A DNA stretch of 64,000 bases, from the NCBI GenBank assembly GCA_019925105.1, contig JAHGAU010000012.1, positions 186,001 through 250,000 on the forward strand, given 5' to 3'. The notes beneath the pieces were generated by a model, which saw nothing but the letters and a program-made list of their open reading frames with translations, ran no database searches and was not told where the DNA came from. Positions 45,234-59,524 of this stretch are shown in pieces; the stretch's first letter is position 1; each line of letters opens with the position of its first letter. The stretch is from Niebla homalea (Eukaryota; Ascomycota; Lecanoromycetes; Lecanorales; Ramalinaceae). A program made the translations under genes and the position numbers.

Positions 45234-46220
45234 GCAGGATCATATGCAGTCAAAGGGAGAAGAAAAACTTGGATAAGATGGAAATAGAAAGAGGCGGGGT
45301 AAAATTCTGTGGGCTGGTCAAAACGACTGTAATCCGTAGAAATTGGATAGATCCCTAGTTGAACATACAGAATAACAATGATGAAGCGAGTGTGAGTCGA
45401 TGAGACAGGGGATAGAAAACATATGAACAAGAAGAGAAAGTTGAAGCAGGTAAAGAAGAAGACAAGTTGATTGATGGAAGTTGTTGGTGAATGAAGCGAG
45501 GGCCGCAGCAAGTGGACCCTGCCCCAATAGCGCCATAGCACTAGAAAAGGACGCTGCGAGCCACTCAAAACCCTTCGCCTCCGGGCTTGACCGGGATTCC
45601 TGCACGTGACATTCGCTAAAGACTGCCGCAAACCCATGTCTTACAGCGCTGACCAACGCTACGCAATGGGTACGCAATGTTGGTACCTCAACCTACGCAA
45701 CGAACCAGGTAGAATCTATCATGCTCCTACGGATCCGTACGCCATAGAAGAGCTCACCTACCAGCCGGACAGTAGAAATTATACACCATCAGACTTTTAA
45801 ATACGCATGACCCTGCTCCTGGAGGCGTACCTAGAGCTTTGTTTTTGGGATCATATACACGTACACCCCCAGGATATACATATACGCCCCCAGTTCCCCT
45901 GCATGTACACCCCCAAATTCCCTGCATATACACCCTTTTTTTGCGGGTATATTCAGTAATTCCGGTAGTATTTCTCAGCATTGCGAAAGCACTTGGGAGC
46001 ATTTTGCAGTGTACCAAAGGGAATTTACGCATTATCATTACGTATGCTACCACGGTAATAACGGCCATATTAACTAGGTATTATGGGTGGTGCCGGTGGT
46101 AGTAAGTAGATAGATAACACGCCGAGGACCGCGATAAGAGCAAAAGGACGTTTGGTTGTTAAGAAACAGGTGTATGCTGAGGCTACCTATATAGATCCAC
46201 CCACCCTTACCACCTCACTT
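45234..46220. other. promoter region and transition to AT-rich DNA
   Basis: Holds the upstream region of the Ser/Pro-rich gene (to about 45650), then sequence with no gene, and a small minisatellite at 45850-45945. RIP-type composition starts abruptly near 46220. Confidence 0.5.
45850..45945. repeat. minisatellite with TATACACCCCCA core
   Basis: About four imperfect units of 20-27 bp sharing (CA)TATACACCCCCA(AATTCCCTG). Lies 270 bp left of the AT-rich boundary. It still contains CpA, so was not RIP-mutated. Confidence 0.7.
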
Positions 46221-46329
46221 ATACTATAAGTAAGCTTAGTTAAAAGGGCTCGATTACGATGGTTTCCGGGCCTTTAATTAGTTTTTCCTTTTTAATTTTA
46301 AACTTATTTTTAATAATTTATTAATTATA

Positions 46330-46480
46330 GTTGTTAGCGCCTAGCGCTCAGCAAGCGCCTAGCGCATACCAAGCATACCAAGCATCGGCTTACTTAAAGG
46401 CTTTAGCCAAGTGGCGTAGCCGTTTAAGCGGTGGCTTTTAGAACCAAAAACTTTAAGAGTTTAAGCCTTTTATATACGGG
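46330..46480. repeat. short repeats and tRNA-like segment at the edge of the AT-rich block
   Basis: AGCGCCTAGCGC-type units occur twice (46335-46365) and ATACCAAGC units twice (46366-46384). These are followed by a segment with an A-box-like GTGGCGTAGCCGTTTAAGCGG and a B-box-like GAGTTTAAGCC. Spacing resembles a tRNA-derived element, but the anticodon stem does not fold cleanly, so I do not call a tRNA gene. Confidence 0.3.
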
Positions 46481-46899
46481 TATACGTAATTATAACCGGG
46501 GTTAAAGTTATTATTACCGTAATTTAAGTTATCCTTAAAACCGGTTATTTAAGATAAGTTTACGTTTAATTAATTAATAATTTTTCAAAAATTAATTTAC
46601 CTTTTAAATTTAAATATTAAATCTATAATTATACTTTACGTTTTCTATAAACCTTTTTTAATTAACCCCGTTAATTATAAGTTAATAAATTAAGTTAATA
46701 AACTAATTTAATAAATTAATCCTTCTTTTTTTTTAAGGTAAAAAGCTTGGAATAAAATATATTATTTTACTTTCCGGAACGATTTATAAAAATAATTAAT
46801 AATAAAAACCTTTAAAAATTAACTTAAAAATTAAGTTAAGAACCTTTTTTTAAAGAAAATATTATATTATATAAAGCGTTGGTTAAACGTTAAATTAAT

Positions 46900-48300
46900 T
46901 TAAACCGCTTAAAATAAACGTAATTCCGGCGTAATAAAGCTTTAATTAAAATTTAAACGTTAAAACTTAAATAAAAAATTAATTAATTAAAAACGTAAAA
47001 TTAAAGCTTTTTAAATTTTTTTTTTCGTATTCTTAATAATATTAACCGGGGTATTAAAAGCCCCTTATTAAAGACGTATTACGTTACCGCTTAACGGGCT
47101 ATAAGTATCTTTTTACCCTTTAAGTATAATAAATCCTTTAAGCTAGTTATTTTACTTAAATATATAGGTAAGTTTAAAGGTAAATATTAATAATAATTTA
47201 TTATTATAAAAAACTTTTCTTTATTAAGCCCGGAGTATTTCCCAAATAATTATATTAAAATTATATATTACTTATAATCTATTAATTATATTATTTAAAA
47301 CCCGGACCCTTTTTTAATTCGGACTTTTATTTTTAAAGAGTTTAAAGTTAAATTTATAAATTAAATAATTAATTTAAAGAACCGCCGGTTATCTTATTAT
47401 AAGCGTTTTAAAAATATAAAATAACGGTTAAGTTAAAAGGTTATTATTTTTTATAATTATCTTAAAATAATTAAAAAAGATTTATTTATTTTATTAAATA
47501 AATTTAAAGCTTATACGTTTTTTTAAAGTTATTATTAAACTTAAAGTTTAAAATTATTTTTACCGGAAATATTTTAAGTATTTATAACGTTATTATTACG
47601 GTAATTATTATATAAGAAAGAAACTTAAAACGTTTTATTATAACCGTTACTATTAGCGTTAACCGTTTAATTGATAAAAATAAATCTTTTAATAATAAAG
47701 TATTAAGGTTTAAAAATAATAACGTAAAGCCGGTTTATCCCGTTAAAATTAATAATTAACGCGGTAAGAAATATAAAGTTAAATTAAAACTTAATTTAAC
47801 GTATAAAGATTTTAAATATTATATTTATTATAAAAAGGATTATATTTCGCTTAATTATCTTAAAAAAATTAATATTAAGGTTATAATTATAAGTATTATA
47901 AATAAGAAATATATAAGGTTAAAAAACATTAATATTTTAATAGCGCTTTAAGGTTAAAGTTAAAATAAAGATTAATAAAAGTTAACCTTGCCTTTTATAT
48001 TAAAGGTTAAATTAAATTTAAGGGTAATTAATAATTACTTATAATATTACTTAATATAAAAGTTTAAGTAAATTTAATTTTATAACGGTTTATAATTTAA
48101 TAAGATTTATAACTTATCCCCGTTATTTTACCGTAAGTTAAATTACTTAATAATAATAAAATTTATTATTATAAAGTTTATTAATTATAATATAATTTAA
48201 TTAATAATTAAGGATAAGTAAAACTATATAAAATATTCTTTTATATTATAAATTAAAACGGATTAAACGTAATTTTAAGTTTTTTTATATTAAAGTCCCT
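46900..48300 (+). mobile_element. RIP-mutated Ty3/gypsy gag remnant
   Basis: Reading through stops on the plus strand, the segment 47320-47540 has the layout of a gypsy-type capsid (a hydrophobic FYN-L block followed by a K-DL--L-KF block). At about 47800-47860, tyrosines stand at CCHC zinc-knuckle spacing, as expected when TGC/TGT codons are mutated to TAC/TAT. CpA and TpG are essentially absent. No LTR recognised on the left. The remnant ends before the less mutated strip at 48300-48390. Confidence 0.55.
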
Positions 48301-48392
48301 TAAAATTATACTTGATATATATCACATACATTTTACCCTTTATACTGAGCACGCCACAGTTATTTAGTTTATTATAATAAATAATAGAGAGA
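48300..48392. other. strip without RIP between two mutated retroelements
   Basis: The sequence around 48305-48360 keeps several CpA and TpG dinucleotides (for example ATCACATACAT and CACGCCACAG) in contrast to both neighbours. It could be original single-copy DNA, or a diverged element edge, left between the gag remnant and LINE copy A. Confidence 0.45.
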
Positions 48393-50873
48393 ATGGCGAC
48401 GAACAACGGGACCCTAAAGGTCAGAAACGATATACGCGTATATAGCTCGAGTAATAGTAAGGACAGTACCTTAAATATAATAAGCGGAAGCGGAATAATA
48501 ATAAAGGTAGAAAAAAAGAAGGGTAAGCGGCCTAGATTAATAAGAACGGTAATAAGTTATATAAATAACGTAATAAATATAAAATAAAAAGGCCTTAAAT
48601 TAAATAGGGAGCTTATAATTAATAAGATATACGTAAAGGGATATATATAACGCGTAAAAGTATTATTATTAAAAATAATAAATAAAAAGCGGAGGGAATA
48701 AAAACGGTATACGGGGACGGATAAAAAATAAACGGAAGCGTAAAAAACCTTATTAAATATACATAAACTAAAAAGAAAACTAAAGAAAAGTAAAAAAATA
48801 TTAAGTAAATAAAAATAAATTCTAAAAAGAAATAACCGTTAAATACGCGGAAAAAAAGTAATAAAAGAGGAAACGATAAAAACGTTAAAAGGCTTCCTTA
48901 TAACTATATAGAAAGATATTATATTAAAGATTTAACCGATATTATAAATTAGGTTATAAGGAATAAAAGACTTTTACGTAAATATAGGAAGAAGTTTAAG
49001 GAAGTTAAAGAGGTTACGCGGAGCTTAAAAAACGGTAGTAAAAGCGCCGGTAAACGGAGGTAAAAGGAGATAAAAAGAATATATATAAAGTAAAAGAATA
49101 ATAGGGGAAACTTTAAAGAAGGGAGCGGGGATAAGCTAAGTAATAAAAGCCGTAAAAACGGCGTTAACGTTAATAATAAAGGAAATAAGGGTAAAAAAGA
49201 AAATAACGGTATTAAAAAAAGTAAAAATAATAACTATATAATTATCGGATAAAAAGGAAAGGAATATAATAATAAAAATAAATCCGCTATAATTAATAAA
49301 GGTATTTAAGGTAATAGGAAAGCCGTTAATAGAATAAATTATTACGGTATATAAACTATAAAATAAAAATATCCTCCTTAATATAGCCTTATTAAAGGCG
49401 AAAGAAAAAATAAAGAAGTTAAAGGGATAAACCGGTAAAAAAGGGTATAAAATGGTAAAAATATTAAAGTAATCCTTTATTATCGCAATAAACGGGATAT
49501 ACTTAATAAGGTTTATAAAGGAGGAAAAGGAAATTACCTTAAAACGGATAAAAAAGGAGAATATAATCCTTTACTTTAAGCTAAAAATTATTAATTATAA
49601 TTTTCTTCTTATAATAAGGAGGTTAAACGTTTTTAATTATATAAAAAGATACTTTACGGTTATCTTAAGCGTAATATTAATAAGGATATATAACGATATC
49701 TTCGATAAAAAGGTAATAAAAGGTAAATTCCTTAAATTAACGAAATCTTAAAACCGGACAGCGGATATTTATTAATACTTTAAATATTAAAGGTATAAAT
49801 ATATTATTATAAAGTACTTTAATAATATAAAATACATAATATATATTAAAGGGTATAATATATATAAATATATTAATTTAATAATAAAGGGCTTAATAAA
49901 GAACGCGCCGAAATATATAACGTATAATAATAATAATTATTTAATATAGAATTTATAATATATAGTAAAAGCGAAAAAAATTTAATATAAAAAGATTAGA
50001 ATAACGGTTAAAATTTAACGTTATAATTTATATAAATTTAAACCGGTAAAATAATTAAAAATAATCTTAAAACGTAAACGGAACTTATTAAATAAAGAAA
50101 AGTAAAATATAATAATTAATAACGCGAAGAAAAGGAAACTTATAATAATATTAACTTTTAAGGCCGGCCGTTTAACCGGGATTATTATTATAATAAGAAA
50201 ATTAAAATAAATAACGTTTAATTTTAAGGAAAGATTATTTATATAAATAAAAGTTAATAAAAAGAACCCGACGGACGTTAATATTTAATATATTTACGTT
50301 TTTAAGGGTAATATACTATAATATACGTAAGGAAGTAATTAAAGCCGTAATATTAATATTTAAATTTAAAAAGGTAAAAAATATTAATATTATAATAATA
50401 TAAAAACCGTTATATAATCCGTATACTTATTCTTTAATTAACCCGGGAAATAATTTTTATTTAATTTTTAAAGGTAATAAAATAACGCAGATATATTTTT
50501 TTATTAATAAAAAGTTAAATATAAATAGTTAAAACGTTATTTATTACGGAAGGAACCTATATATACTTCGGATTATATAAGAAGGGGATATTAAAGATAA
50601 TTTAAATATTTATAATACGTATAATCCGTTATTAATTAATAAAAAGGAACCCTTTATAATCTTATTATTTAAGGATATTATAACCGTACTTAATAAGTAT
50701 CTTTTAATAAAAGACTTTAATCTTTATTACGCTTAATAAAACGAGGAAAATTATATGATTAATTATATTAAATTTAAGGAGTTATTAATAATTATTATAC
50801 GGTTTAATTTTATATTATTAACGTTAAAAAAAACTATTATATAAAAAAGCCGTAGATTATATTACTTTTACGG
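48393..50873 (+). mobile_element. LINE copy A (Tad1/I-like), 5' part, RIP-mutated
   Basis: Begins at ATGGCGACGAACAACGGGAC and is colinear with copies B and D. Contains the ORF1 region (to about 49960, including tyrosine-for-cysteine zinc-knuckle remnants near 49770-49900) and the start of the endonuclease region (about 50380-50870, with a DFNL motif near 50712). It stops abruptly at 50873, where copy B begins. Many stops; no coding capacity. Confidence 0.75.
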
Positions 50874-53800
50874 ATGGCGACGAACAACGGGACCCCAGAG
50901 GTCAGAAACGAGGCACACGTATATAACTTAAGTAATAATAAAGATAATACCTTAAATACGATAAACGGAAGCGGAATAATAATAAAAATAAAGAAAAAAG
51001 AAGGGTAAGCAGCCTAGGTTAATAAGAACGGTAATAAGTTATATAAACGATACGATAAATACGAAATAAAAAGGCTTTAAATTAAATTAAAAGCTTATAA
51101 TTAATAAAATACGTATAAAAAAACGTATATAACGCGTAAAAATATTATTATTAAAGGTAATAAATAAAAAACGGAAAAGACGAAAACGGTATACGGGGAT
51201 AAATAAAGGGTAAACGGAAACATAAAAAGTTTTATTAAATATATATAAATTAAAAAAGAATTAAAAGAAAATAAGGAAATATTAAATAAATAAGAATAAA
51301 TTATAAAAAGAAGTGGCCGTTAAATACGTAAAGGAAAAGTAATAAAAAAATAATAATAAAAATGTTAGAAAACTTCCTTATAATTATATAAAAGGATATT
51401 ACGTTAAAAATTTAACCGATATTATAAATTAAGCTATAAAGAATAAAAGACTTTTATATAAATATAAAGAGAAATTTAAGGGAATTAAAAAGGTTATACG
51501 GAGCTTAAAAAACAATAATAAAAACGTTAGCAAACGGAAATAAAAGGAAATAAAAAGGATATATATAAAATAAGGGAACGACGGGGGAAACTTTAAAAAA
51601 AAAAGCGGGAATAAACTAAGTAGCGAAAACCGTGAAGACGGCATTAGCGTTAACGGTAAAAAAGATAAGGGCGGAAGAGAAAACAACAATATTAAGGAAG
51701 GTAAGGATAATAATTATATAATTATTAAGTAAGGAAAAGAAGAATATAACGGTAAAAATAAATTTATTATAATTTAATAAAAGCATTTAAGGTAATAAAA
51801 AAACCATTAATAAAATAAATTATTATAATACGTAAATTATAAAGCGGGGATATCCTCCTTAATATAACCTTATTAAAGGCGAAGGAAAAGTTAAAAAAAT
51901 TAAAAGGATAAACCGGTAAAAAAAGGTATAAAACGGTAAAAATATTAAGATAATTCTTTATTATTATGGTAAACGGGATATACTTAATAAAATTTATAAA
52001 GGAGGAAAAAGAAATTACCTTAAAACGGATAAAAAAAGAAAATATGGTTTTTTACCCTAGGCTAAAGATTATTAATTATAATTTCCCCTTTATAATAAAG
52101 AAATTAAACGTTTTTAATTATATAAAAAAATACTTTATAATTATTTTAAATATAACGTTAATAAGGATATATAATGATATTTTTAATAAAAAGATAATAA
52201 AAAATAAGTTTTTTAAATTAATAAAACCTTAAAACCGGGTAACGGATATTTATTAATATTTTAAATATTAAGGATACAGGCATATTATTATAAGGTATTT
52301 TAATAATATAAAATACGCGATATATATTAAAGGGTATAATACGTATAAATACGTTAATTTAATAGTAAAAAGTTTAACGAAGAATACGTTAAAATATATA
52401 ACGTATAATAATAATGGTTATTTAACGTAAGACTTATAATATACAATAAAAATAAAAAAGACTTAATATAAGGAAATTAAAATAACGGTTAAGGTTTAAC
52501 GCTATAATTTATATAAATTTAAACCGGCAAAATAATTAAAAATAATCCTAAAACGTAAACGGAATTTATTAAATAAAAAAGGGTAAAACGCGGTAATTAA
52601 TAATATGAAAAAAAGGAAGCTTATAATAATATTAACCTTTAAAGCCGGCCACTTAACCAAGATTATTATTATAATAAAAAGATTAAAATAAATAATACTT
52701 AATCTTAAGGAAAAACCGTTTATATAAATAAAAATTAATAAAGAAAGCCCGACGGATATTAATATTTAATATATTTACGCTTTTAAGGATAATATAATAT
52801 AATATACGTAAAAAAATAATTAAAATTATAATATTAATATTTAAATTTAAAAAGGTAAAAAATATTAATATTATAATAATATAAAAGTTATTATATAATT
52901 TATATATTTATTCTTTAATTAATCCGGGAAATAATTTTTATTTAATTTTTAAAAATAATAAGATAATACGGACGTATTTCTTTATTAATAAGAAATTAAA
53001 TATAAATAATTAAGACGTTATTTATTACGGAGGGAACCTATATACGTTCTAGATTATATAAAAAGGGGCTATTAAAAACAATTTAAATATTTATAATATA
53101 TATAATCCGCTATTAATTAATAAAAAAAAACCCTTTATAATTCCGTTACTTAAAAATATTATAATTATATTTAATAAGTATTTTTTAATAAAGGATTTTA
53201 ATCTTTATTATACTTAATAAAACGAGGAAAATCATATAATTAATTATATTAAATTTAAGGAGCTATTAATAATTATTATACAATTTAATTTTATATTATT
53301 AACGTTAAAAAGGCTATTATATAAGAAAGCCATAAATTTAAAATTATAATTAATTTAATATTTAACTCAGAAAATATTATTAACTCGGTTATAGTATATG
53401 GACTTTAAAAGAATTTAAAATACGGTTTAAATTACGTCCCGATATAAATAATTTTAAATTAATCCATTAACGTGACTCCGTTTTTATTATTTAAATAAGC
53501 GTAAAAAACGGTCAAAGAAGTTAAAGTATTTATAAAAACGGTAAAAATAATATTTTAATTAACGGAACTCCCTTAACTTAATAATAAAAAATAAATTAAC
53601 CGTTTTATAATACGGGTAATAAAGGCTTTAAACGAAGTAATTAATACGGTAATTTTAATAATAAAGCCGTTTAAAAAAGTTAAAACTTATTAAAATAAGG
53701 AATATATAAAGATAATTATAAAAATAAAAACGCTTATAAAGTAAACTATTAAATATAGAAACCAAGAGATATTATAACGGTTAAAAAAAGCTTAAAAAAA

Positions 53801-55145
53801 AGAGAATTATCCGGAAGGTTAAATAAATATACTTTTAAACTATAATATATAACTTAATGGTTTCTTTTTATAATATTTAAAAGTTAATAAAATACAGTAA
53901 AGAATAAAGTAAGAAATTTAAACTTATCTTTAAATTTTTATCCTTAAAAAGATTAAACAATACGGTAATAGATACCTTTAATAATAAAATTAAGGTCCTT
54001 AAAAGGGCGTTTTTTCCCCCGTTACTGAAAGCTAATTTAATAAATATTAATAATATTATATATCCTAAACCAATAATAATAAATAAAATAATAACTTAGG
54101 AAATAATAATTAAAACGATTAATAAACTAAAGAAAAATAAAGCCCCGGACCCAATAATATATTAAATAAGTTCCTATTTATAGTAATATTATTATTTAGA
54201 AAGGTTTTTATTTACTTATTTTAAGTTTATTTTAATATAAATTATTATTTTTATAGATTTAAAGAAATTAAGATAATTATCCTTAAAAAGCCGGTTAAGT
54301 TAAATTACTTAAAAATAAAATCGTATAAATTTATAATATTCCTTTATACGTTAAAAAAGGCTTTAAAAACAATAATTATAAAGATCTTAAGTAATTACGT
54401 AAAAGAATATAAGTTACTTTTTAAGTAATAAATAAAAGTAAAAAAAAAAAAAACGGTTAATAAAAATAACTCTTAAAGGCTTAATCGATAATATATATAT
54501 AGTATAAAATTATAAAAAGAAATATATTATAAGTCTTTTTTCTTTAAATATTATAAGGACGTTTAATAAAGTAAACTATTAAGGGTTATTATATAATTTA
54601 CGGAAAAAAAGGATTTTATTTTTTTTTATAAATTAAATAGAAAGTTTCTTAAGTAATTAAGTAATATTAATTAACTTAAAATAAAAAATAAATACGATAA
54701 AGCCCGTAATAATAAAGATTCCTTAAAGGTTACTTATATCCCCGGTTTTATTTTTATTCTTTAATAATCCGTTTATTAAAAACTTAATAAGGCTGAAACA
54801 AAAAATTTAAGTAAAAGGCTTTATTAACGATATTTACCTTTTAGTTTATAATACGTTTATTTATATAAACTATTTAAAGTTAAAATAAACTTATAAAGTC
54901 TATTTATAATAAATAAAAATATATAAAGCCTAATTTACCCCGTATAAATATAAGTTCGTTTATATAATAAAAAGCTTAAAGCTATATAATATAATAATTA
55001 TAATAAACTTAAATAATATAATAATAAAACCGGAGGTTAATATTAAGGTATTTAATTTATAGGTTAATAAGAAATTAAATTAAAAGGATTATATAAGAAA
55101 AGTTTAAAAGAAGATAATTTCATAGGAAAAAGGTTTTATTTACTT
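50874..55145 (+). mobile_element. LINE copy B, ORF1 + endonuclease + reverse transcriptase, RIP-mutated
   Basis: Starts with the same 20-bp signature as copy A. Order: ORF1 (including an 88-codon frame still open at 51966-52232), zinc-knuckle remnant (about 52250-52400), endonuclease region (about 52850-53330), reverse transcriptase starting at the NKAPDP block near 54130, and the mutated FxDD catalytic box near 54820 (first Asp codon now Asn, a G-to-A change). LINE similarity ends near 55145, where opposite-strand gypsy sequence begins. Confidence 0.78.
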
Positions 55146-58100
55146 TAGGATTATTTTTTTATTAAGATCGTAATAGGTTAATACGGGGGCCGTAATAAAA
55201 GCCTTTTTAAATATTATATAAGCCTTTTAATACTTTAAGGATTATATAAATAAATTTTTTTTTTTAATAAGCTTTAAAAGGGGTTTTATTATCTTAAAGA
55301 ATTAAGGGATAAATCTTTAATAAAAGTTATAAAAGTTAATAAATCCTTAAAGTACTTTAAGGTTAATTAAAACCGGCTAATCTTTAACCTTATTTACTTT
55401 CTTAAGATTTACTTTAAGTCCGTTAATAATAAGAATAAGTTTTAAAAATTTAATTTATTATATTTTAAATTTATATTTTTTAATATTTATTTATAAATTA
55501 ATATTATAAAAATACTTTAAAATTAAACGTATATATTAAGTATATTCTTTCTTAATAATATTATAAATAATAATATTATTTAAGTAAACTTAAATACAAA
55601 TATTTAAATAATTAAATAAAACCTTATTTATATATTATTAATATAAAATAAAGTTATTAATTAAGTTAAAAAATATAAATTTATATTTAAAAACGCTTAA
55701 TAAAATAATGAATATCGTAAAATCTTTATTTTTTAAATATATACGGAGCTTATTAAAAGCCGTAATGATATTTAAATAAATAATTTACTTATAACCGGTA
55801 ACTTAAAATAATACCTCTTTTATTAAGGGAATAAAGTATCGATTCCTCTTAATAATAACGTTAATATTACGGTAATCTACGTATAGTCGTAAGTCGCCGT
55901 TAAATTTAAGGGTAAAAAAGATAAAAGATTTATAAAGGACTTTATTAAACTTAATAAATCCTTTTTTTAAGTTCTTAATAATATATTTTTTTAATTTTTA
56001 AAGCTTATAATTTAAGAATAAATTAATACAACTTTAAAAGGGGATTCCTTTAAAAATTAAGTTAATCTTATAATTATAATCCCGGTATAAAAATAACTTA
56101 TTTATTATTATATAATTAAAGATATCCTTAAAATTGTAATATTCCGTAAAAAGTTTAATTATAATTTTATTTATAAAAGTTATTTTTTTTATAAAGTTAT
56201 CTTTATAAATTATTATAACGGAAATATTAACGGAAGTATTATTAAAGAAATTTAAATAATTAATTAAATCCGTTACCGAAGTATAAAAAATTTAAATCTT
56301 TTTTTTTCCTTTTAAGTCCTTATAATAATATAAAAGGCCGTTATATTAATAACTTTAATTAAGAAAAGCCTTTCTTTCTTAATAAGCTTTAAAAAAGGAA
56401 GATCGTTTAATAATTTTTTTTTTTCTTGGGGTTTTAATAATTTTAATATTTTACTTTTTAAGAATATATTTAAAACTTAATAAATTAAAATTATAATTTA
56501 AAGGAATTCCGGAATAAGCTTTACGTTTTAATAATTAATTTTATTATAATTATATTAATTTAATATAAAAAAATCTTATTAATTATAGGGTAAATAAATA
56601 CGTAATATTGTTTTATTTAAGGTTTTTAAGGATTATATTATATATTTTAAGTTAAATAATAAATATAAAAACTGGCTTTTTAAGTAACTTTTTATAATTA
56701 TTTAAGGATAAATTATATAAGTAATAGGCCATAAGTATTTACCCTTATAATCTTGAATAAACTTAGGTCGGAAAAGGGCTAAAAAGAAATTTAAAGTATT
56801 ACGTAAACTTATAAAATTATTTATTTATTAATAAAATAATAATTAATAATACCTGAATTAATTAAAAAAGATAAAAAAAAGTATTAATTTTTATAATTTA
56901 TAAACCCGTTAATAATTTAAGGTTTATTATTTTAAATATTAAAGGGGTCTTTAATATTATCGGTATATTTAATCGTTAAAATTTAAAAATAATACGTATT
57001 TTTATTCTTTATAATAACTTTTATAAAACTTAATCTTTTATTAACGGTCTATTTAAATTATTAAATAAGATATTTTCCGGGGTATAAAAGATCCAACCGT
57101 TTTAATTATGGATAAATTTTTTATTTAAGTCGGGGGCAATATAATAAATTTAAACGGAACGTTCTTAAATATTAATTTAATTACGTTAATAATTAAGGTA
57201 ATCAACTTAGAAATAATTTTTTTAATAAGTAAAATATTTAACGTCCGGAGGGGGAACTAGCTTTACAATAACGGGAATAATCTATCGGAATTCAGGCCCT
57301 TTAAAACTTTTAATTCCGCTAGGGGGTTTAAAGGAAATAATACGGGTTCTCGTGGTCTCTTTAATTTCCTTAATAAAGGTTTTATTCGGGTTAAAGGTTT
57401 TTTATTAACGGTAATATTTTAAACGTTAAAAACAGTTTATCCTTTTAAGGTATATCCGGGTTTTATTTAGGTTATTTAAATTATAACTTCCTTAAAAGAA
57501 GTTCTTATAAAGTTAATTAAAAAGTTAAATAATTAATTTATAAATTATAATTTTTAGGTTCTTTTTAAGATTTATATATTTAAAGATTTTAATTAAGCGG
57601 ATAAAGTTAAAGTAAAATATTATAAATTTATCCTTAATTAATATTCTTAAAACTTAAAAATTATTAATTTAAATTTTTTTTTAATTAATGTTTTTAAAAA
57701 TTTAATTTAAGAAAATTTAAAATTCTTTAAGGGTTCGGAAGTTTAATAAAGTATTATTATTATATTCTATTTTTAATTATTTAAGGACTTTAAGACTTAA
57801 TAATATTAAAATATAATTAACTTAAACTTATATAATCAGGTATTAATCCTTATTTATCCGGAGTTTAATAATAATATAACGTTTAAAGAAACGGTATTAA
57901 TTACGGTTTTCCCTTATAAAAGGTTTAAGATCCTTAATTTTAATTAACTTAAACTTTTTATAAAAAGTAAAAAATACCGTAAATTAATAAAATAAGAAAA
58001 TTAAATTATTCCGTCAGAGATTTTTAAGCTTAATAATAAGGTTTACGTTTTAACCTTTTAATTTATAATTACGGATTTTTAACGCCTTAAAATAATTTAA

Positions 58101-59514
58101 ATCTTCCGGGGGAAAGGAATTACCGTAATTTTATTATTATAAGTAAGTAATTTAATTTATTTTTAATTATAAGTCCCTCTTAATATTATTTAATTTTATT
58201 TAAAAAACTTATATTTTATCGTTTACGTCTTTATAATATTAAGTATTAACGTTACGTTCTTAATATAGAAAATTTAATTACTTTAAGAATTCTTTAAATT
58301 TTTTAAATAATACGGATTAAGAAATAAAATAAGCATAGGTCTTTATAAGGTATAAAATACGTTTAATTAATTTCTTTAAAACGGTACTTTTTAATTTATA
58401 GTAACGTTAATAAGCAATATAGTCCTTATATCTTTATAATTATTATTTAAAACCGGGTTCTTAATAATTAAGTAATTTATTGGGTTTTTATCTTTTTTAC
58501 TTTACCGGGAAAAAACTTTATCCTTAATAAATAATATTAATTAATTAAAGTCCCCTTAAGAACCGCTTTAGAAGTTATATTTTAACGTAAAAACCTTTAA
58601 TAGAAAGGATTATTAAAGTTTATTATTTATAGTTTTAATAAGTAAAAAATAAATAAAAAGTAAGTTAAAGTTAAAAAGGGATAAAAGTAAATAAAAGAAA
58701 AAAATCAGGAAAAGGGAAAAGATAGGTTTTTAATTTTTCCGTTAAATAAATTCTATATTATAAAAGTAATATTATAGGGTAAAATAAGGAAATTAATATT
58801 ATAATAAAGTTTAATATTATTCCCTTATATTATAAAGTATTCCTTAAAGTATATTTTTTTTAAATATTAAATACCCTATATTATAAAGTAGGTATAAAAT
58901 TAAATATTTTAATAAGAAATTCTAAAAAGTAAAAAGGTAAGTAATAAATAAGGATTCTATAGGCTTTTATAAGCTTATTTTTAATTAAATTTATAATATT
59001 TTTAAGGTTTACTTTACTTATAATTTTTAAATCGTTTTATTAAGGTTTAACCTTTTAAATCGATTCTTTATATAACTTAATAGAATTAATATCTATTTAT
59101 TTAAAGTTATCGTAACCTCCCGTTCTGGTTATTAACGTTTTCTTATGGCCCATTTGGATATTAATCATTATACGTTTTAACCGTAGTTATTATCCGTTTA
59201 ATACCGTTAATAACTATCGGCTTACCGTCCGCTATTAATAAATATTATTAATAAGAGCCTTTATTTTATTTCGCTATTCCTTATAAAAGCGTAAATAGGT
59301 TAACTTTAATATAATATTAAAATATAAGCCCCTTTAAGGTAGTTAAAAGGTAAAGGGTATATTATATATAATTAAAGATACTAAAGTATAAAGGTATAGG
59401 AGTGAAGGGGCCGAAGGCCCTAATATACCCAGTCGGTAACACTCCTGGGTGCCGGATTAACCCCGGGCTTGGCCCGGGATAGGCCCGGTAGGGCCTATCC
59501 CTGGGCTACCAACA
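55145..59514 (-). mobile_element. RIP-mutated Ty3/gypsy LTR-gag-RT remnant, minus strand
   Basis: On the minus strand the region 55860-55990 reads KPNGDLRLYVDYRNIN-like (N/K/D changes as expected from RIP), the core of a gypsy reverse transcriptase. A YLDD-box equivalent lies near 55575 and an RNase H start (KAFITAPVLTYYD) near 55190-55230, which then breaks off. The right end at about 59514 starts TGTTGG on the minus strand, as expected of an LTR. RNase H end and integrase are missing. Confidence 0.65.
59405..59514. repeat. GC-rich island with four consecutive hairpins, not RIP-mutated
   Basis: Perfect stems: GGGCC/GGCCC (59408-59420), ACCCAG/CTGGGT (59427-59450), CCCGGGC/GCCCGGG with 3-nt loop (59462-59478), and GGATAGGCCC/GGGCCTATCC with 4-nt loop (59477-59500). 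A further GGTAG/CTACC pair overlaps the last (59487-59510). Many CpA sites are intact. Surrounding DNA is about 80% AT. Probably the outer end of the gypsy LTR, but could be an independent insertion. Confidence 0.8.
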
Positions 59515-59524
59515 CCCCTGAACC

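Noticed and set aside
46395..46475. Candidate tRNA gene
   Set aside because: Boxes are suggestive but the anticodon stem-loop has the wrong length and the acceptor stem does not pair; kept only as a finding.
48393..55145. Active LINE coding capacity
   Set aside because: Stops throughout and a mutated catalytic box; RIP has inactivated every copy in view.
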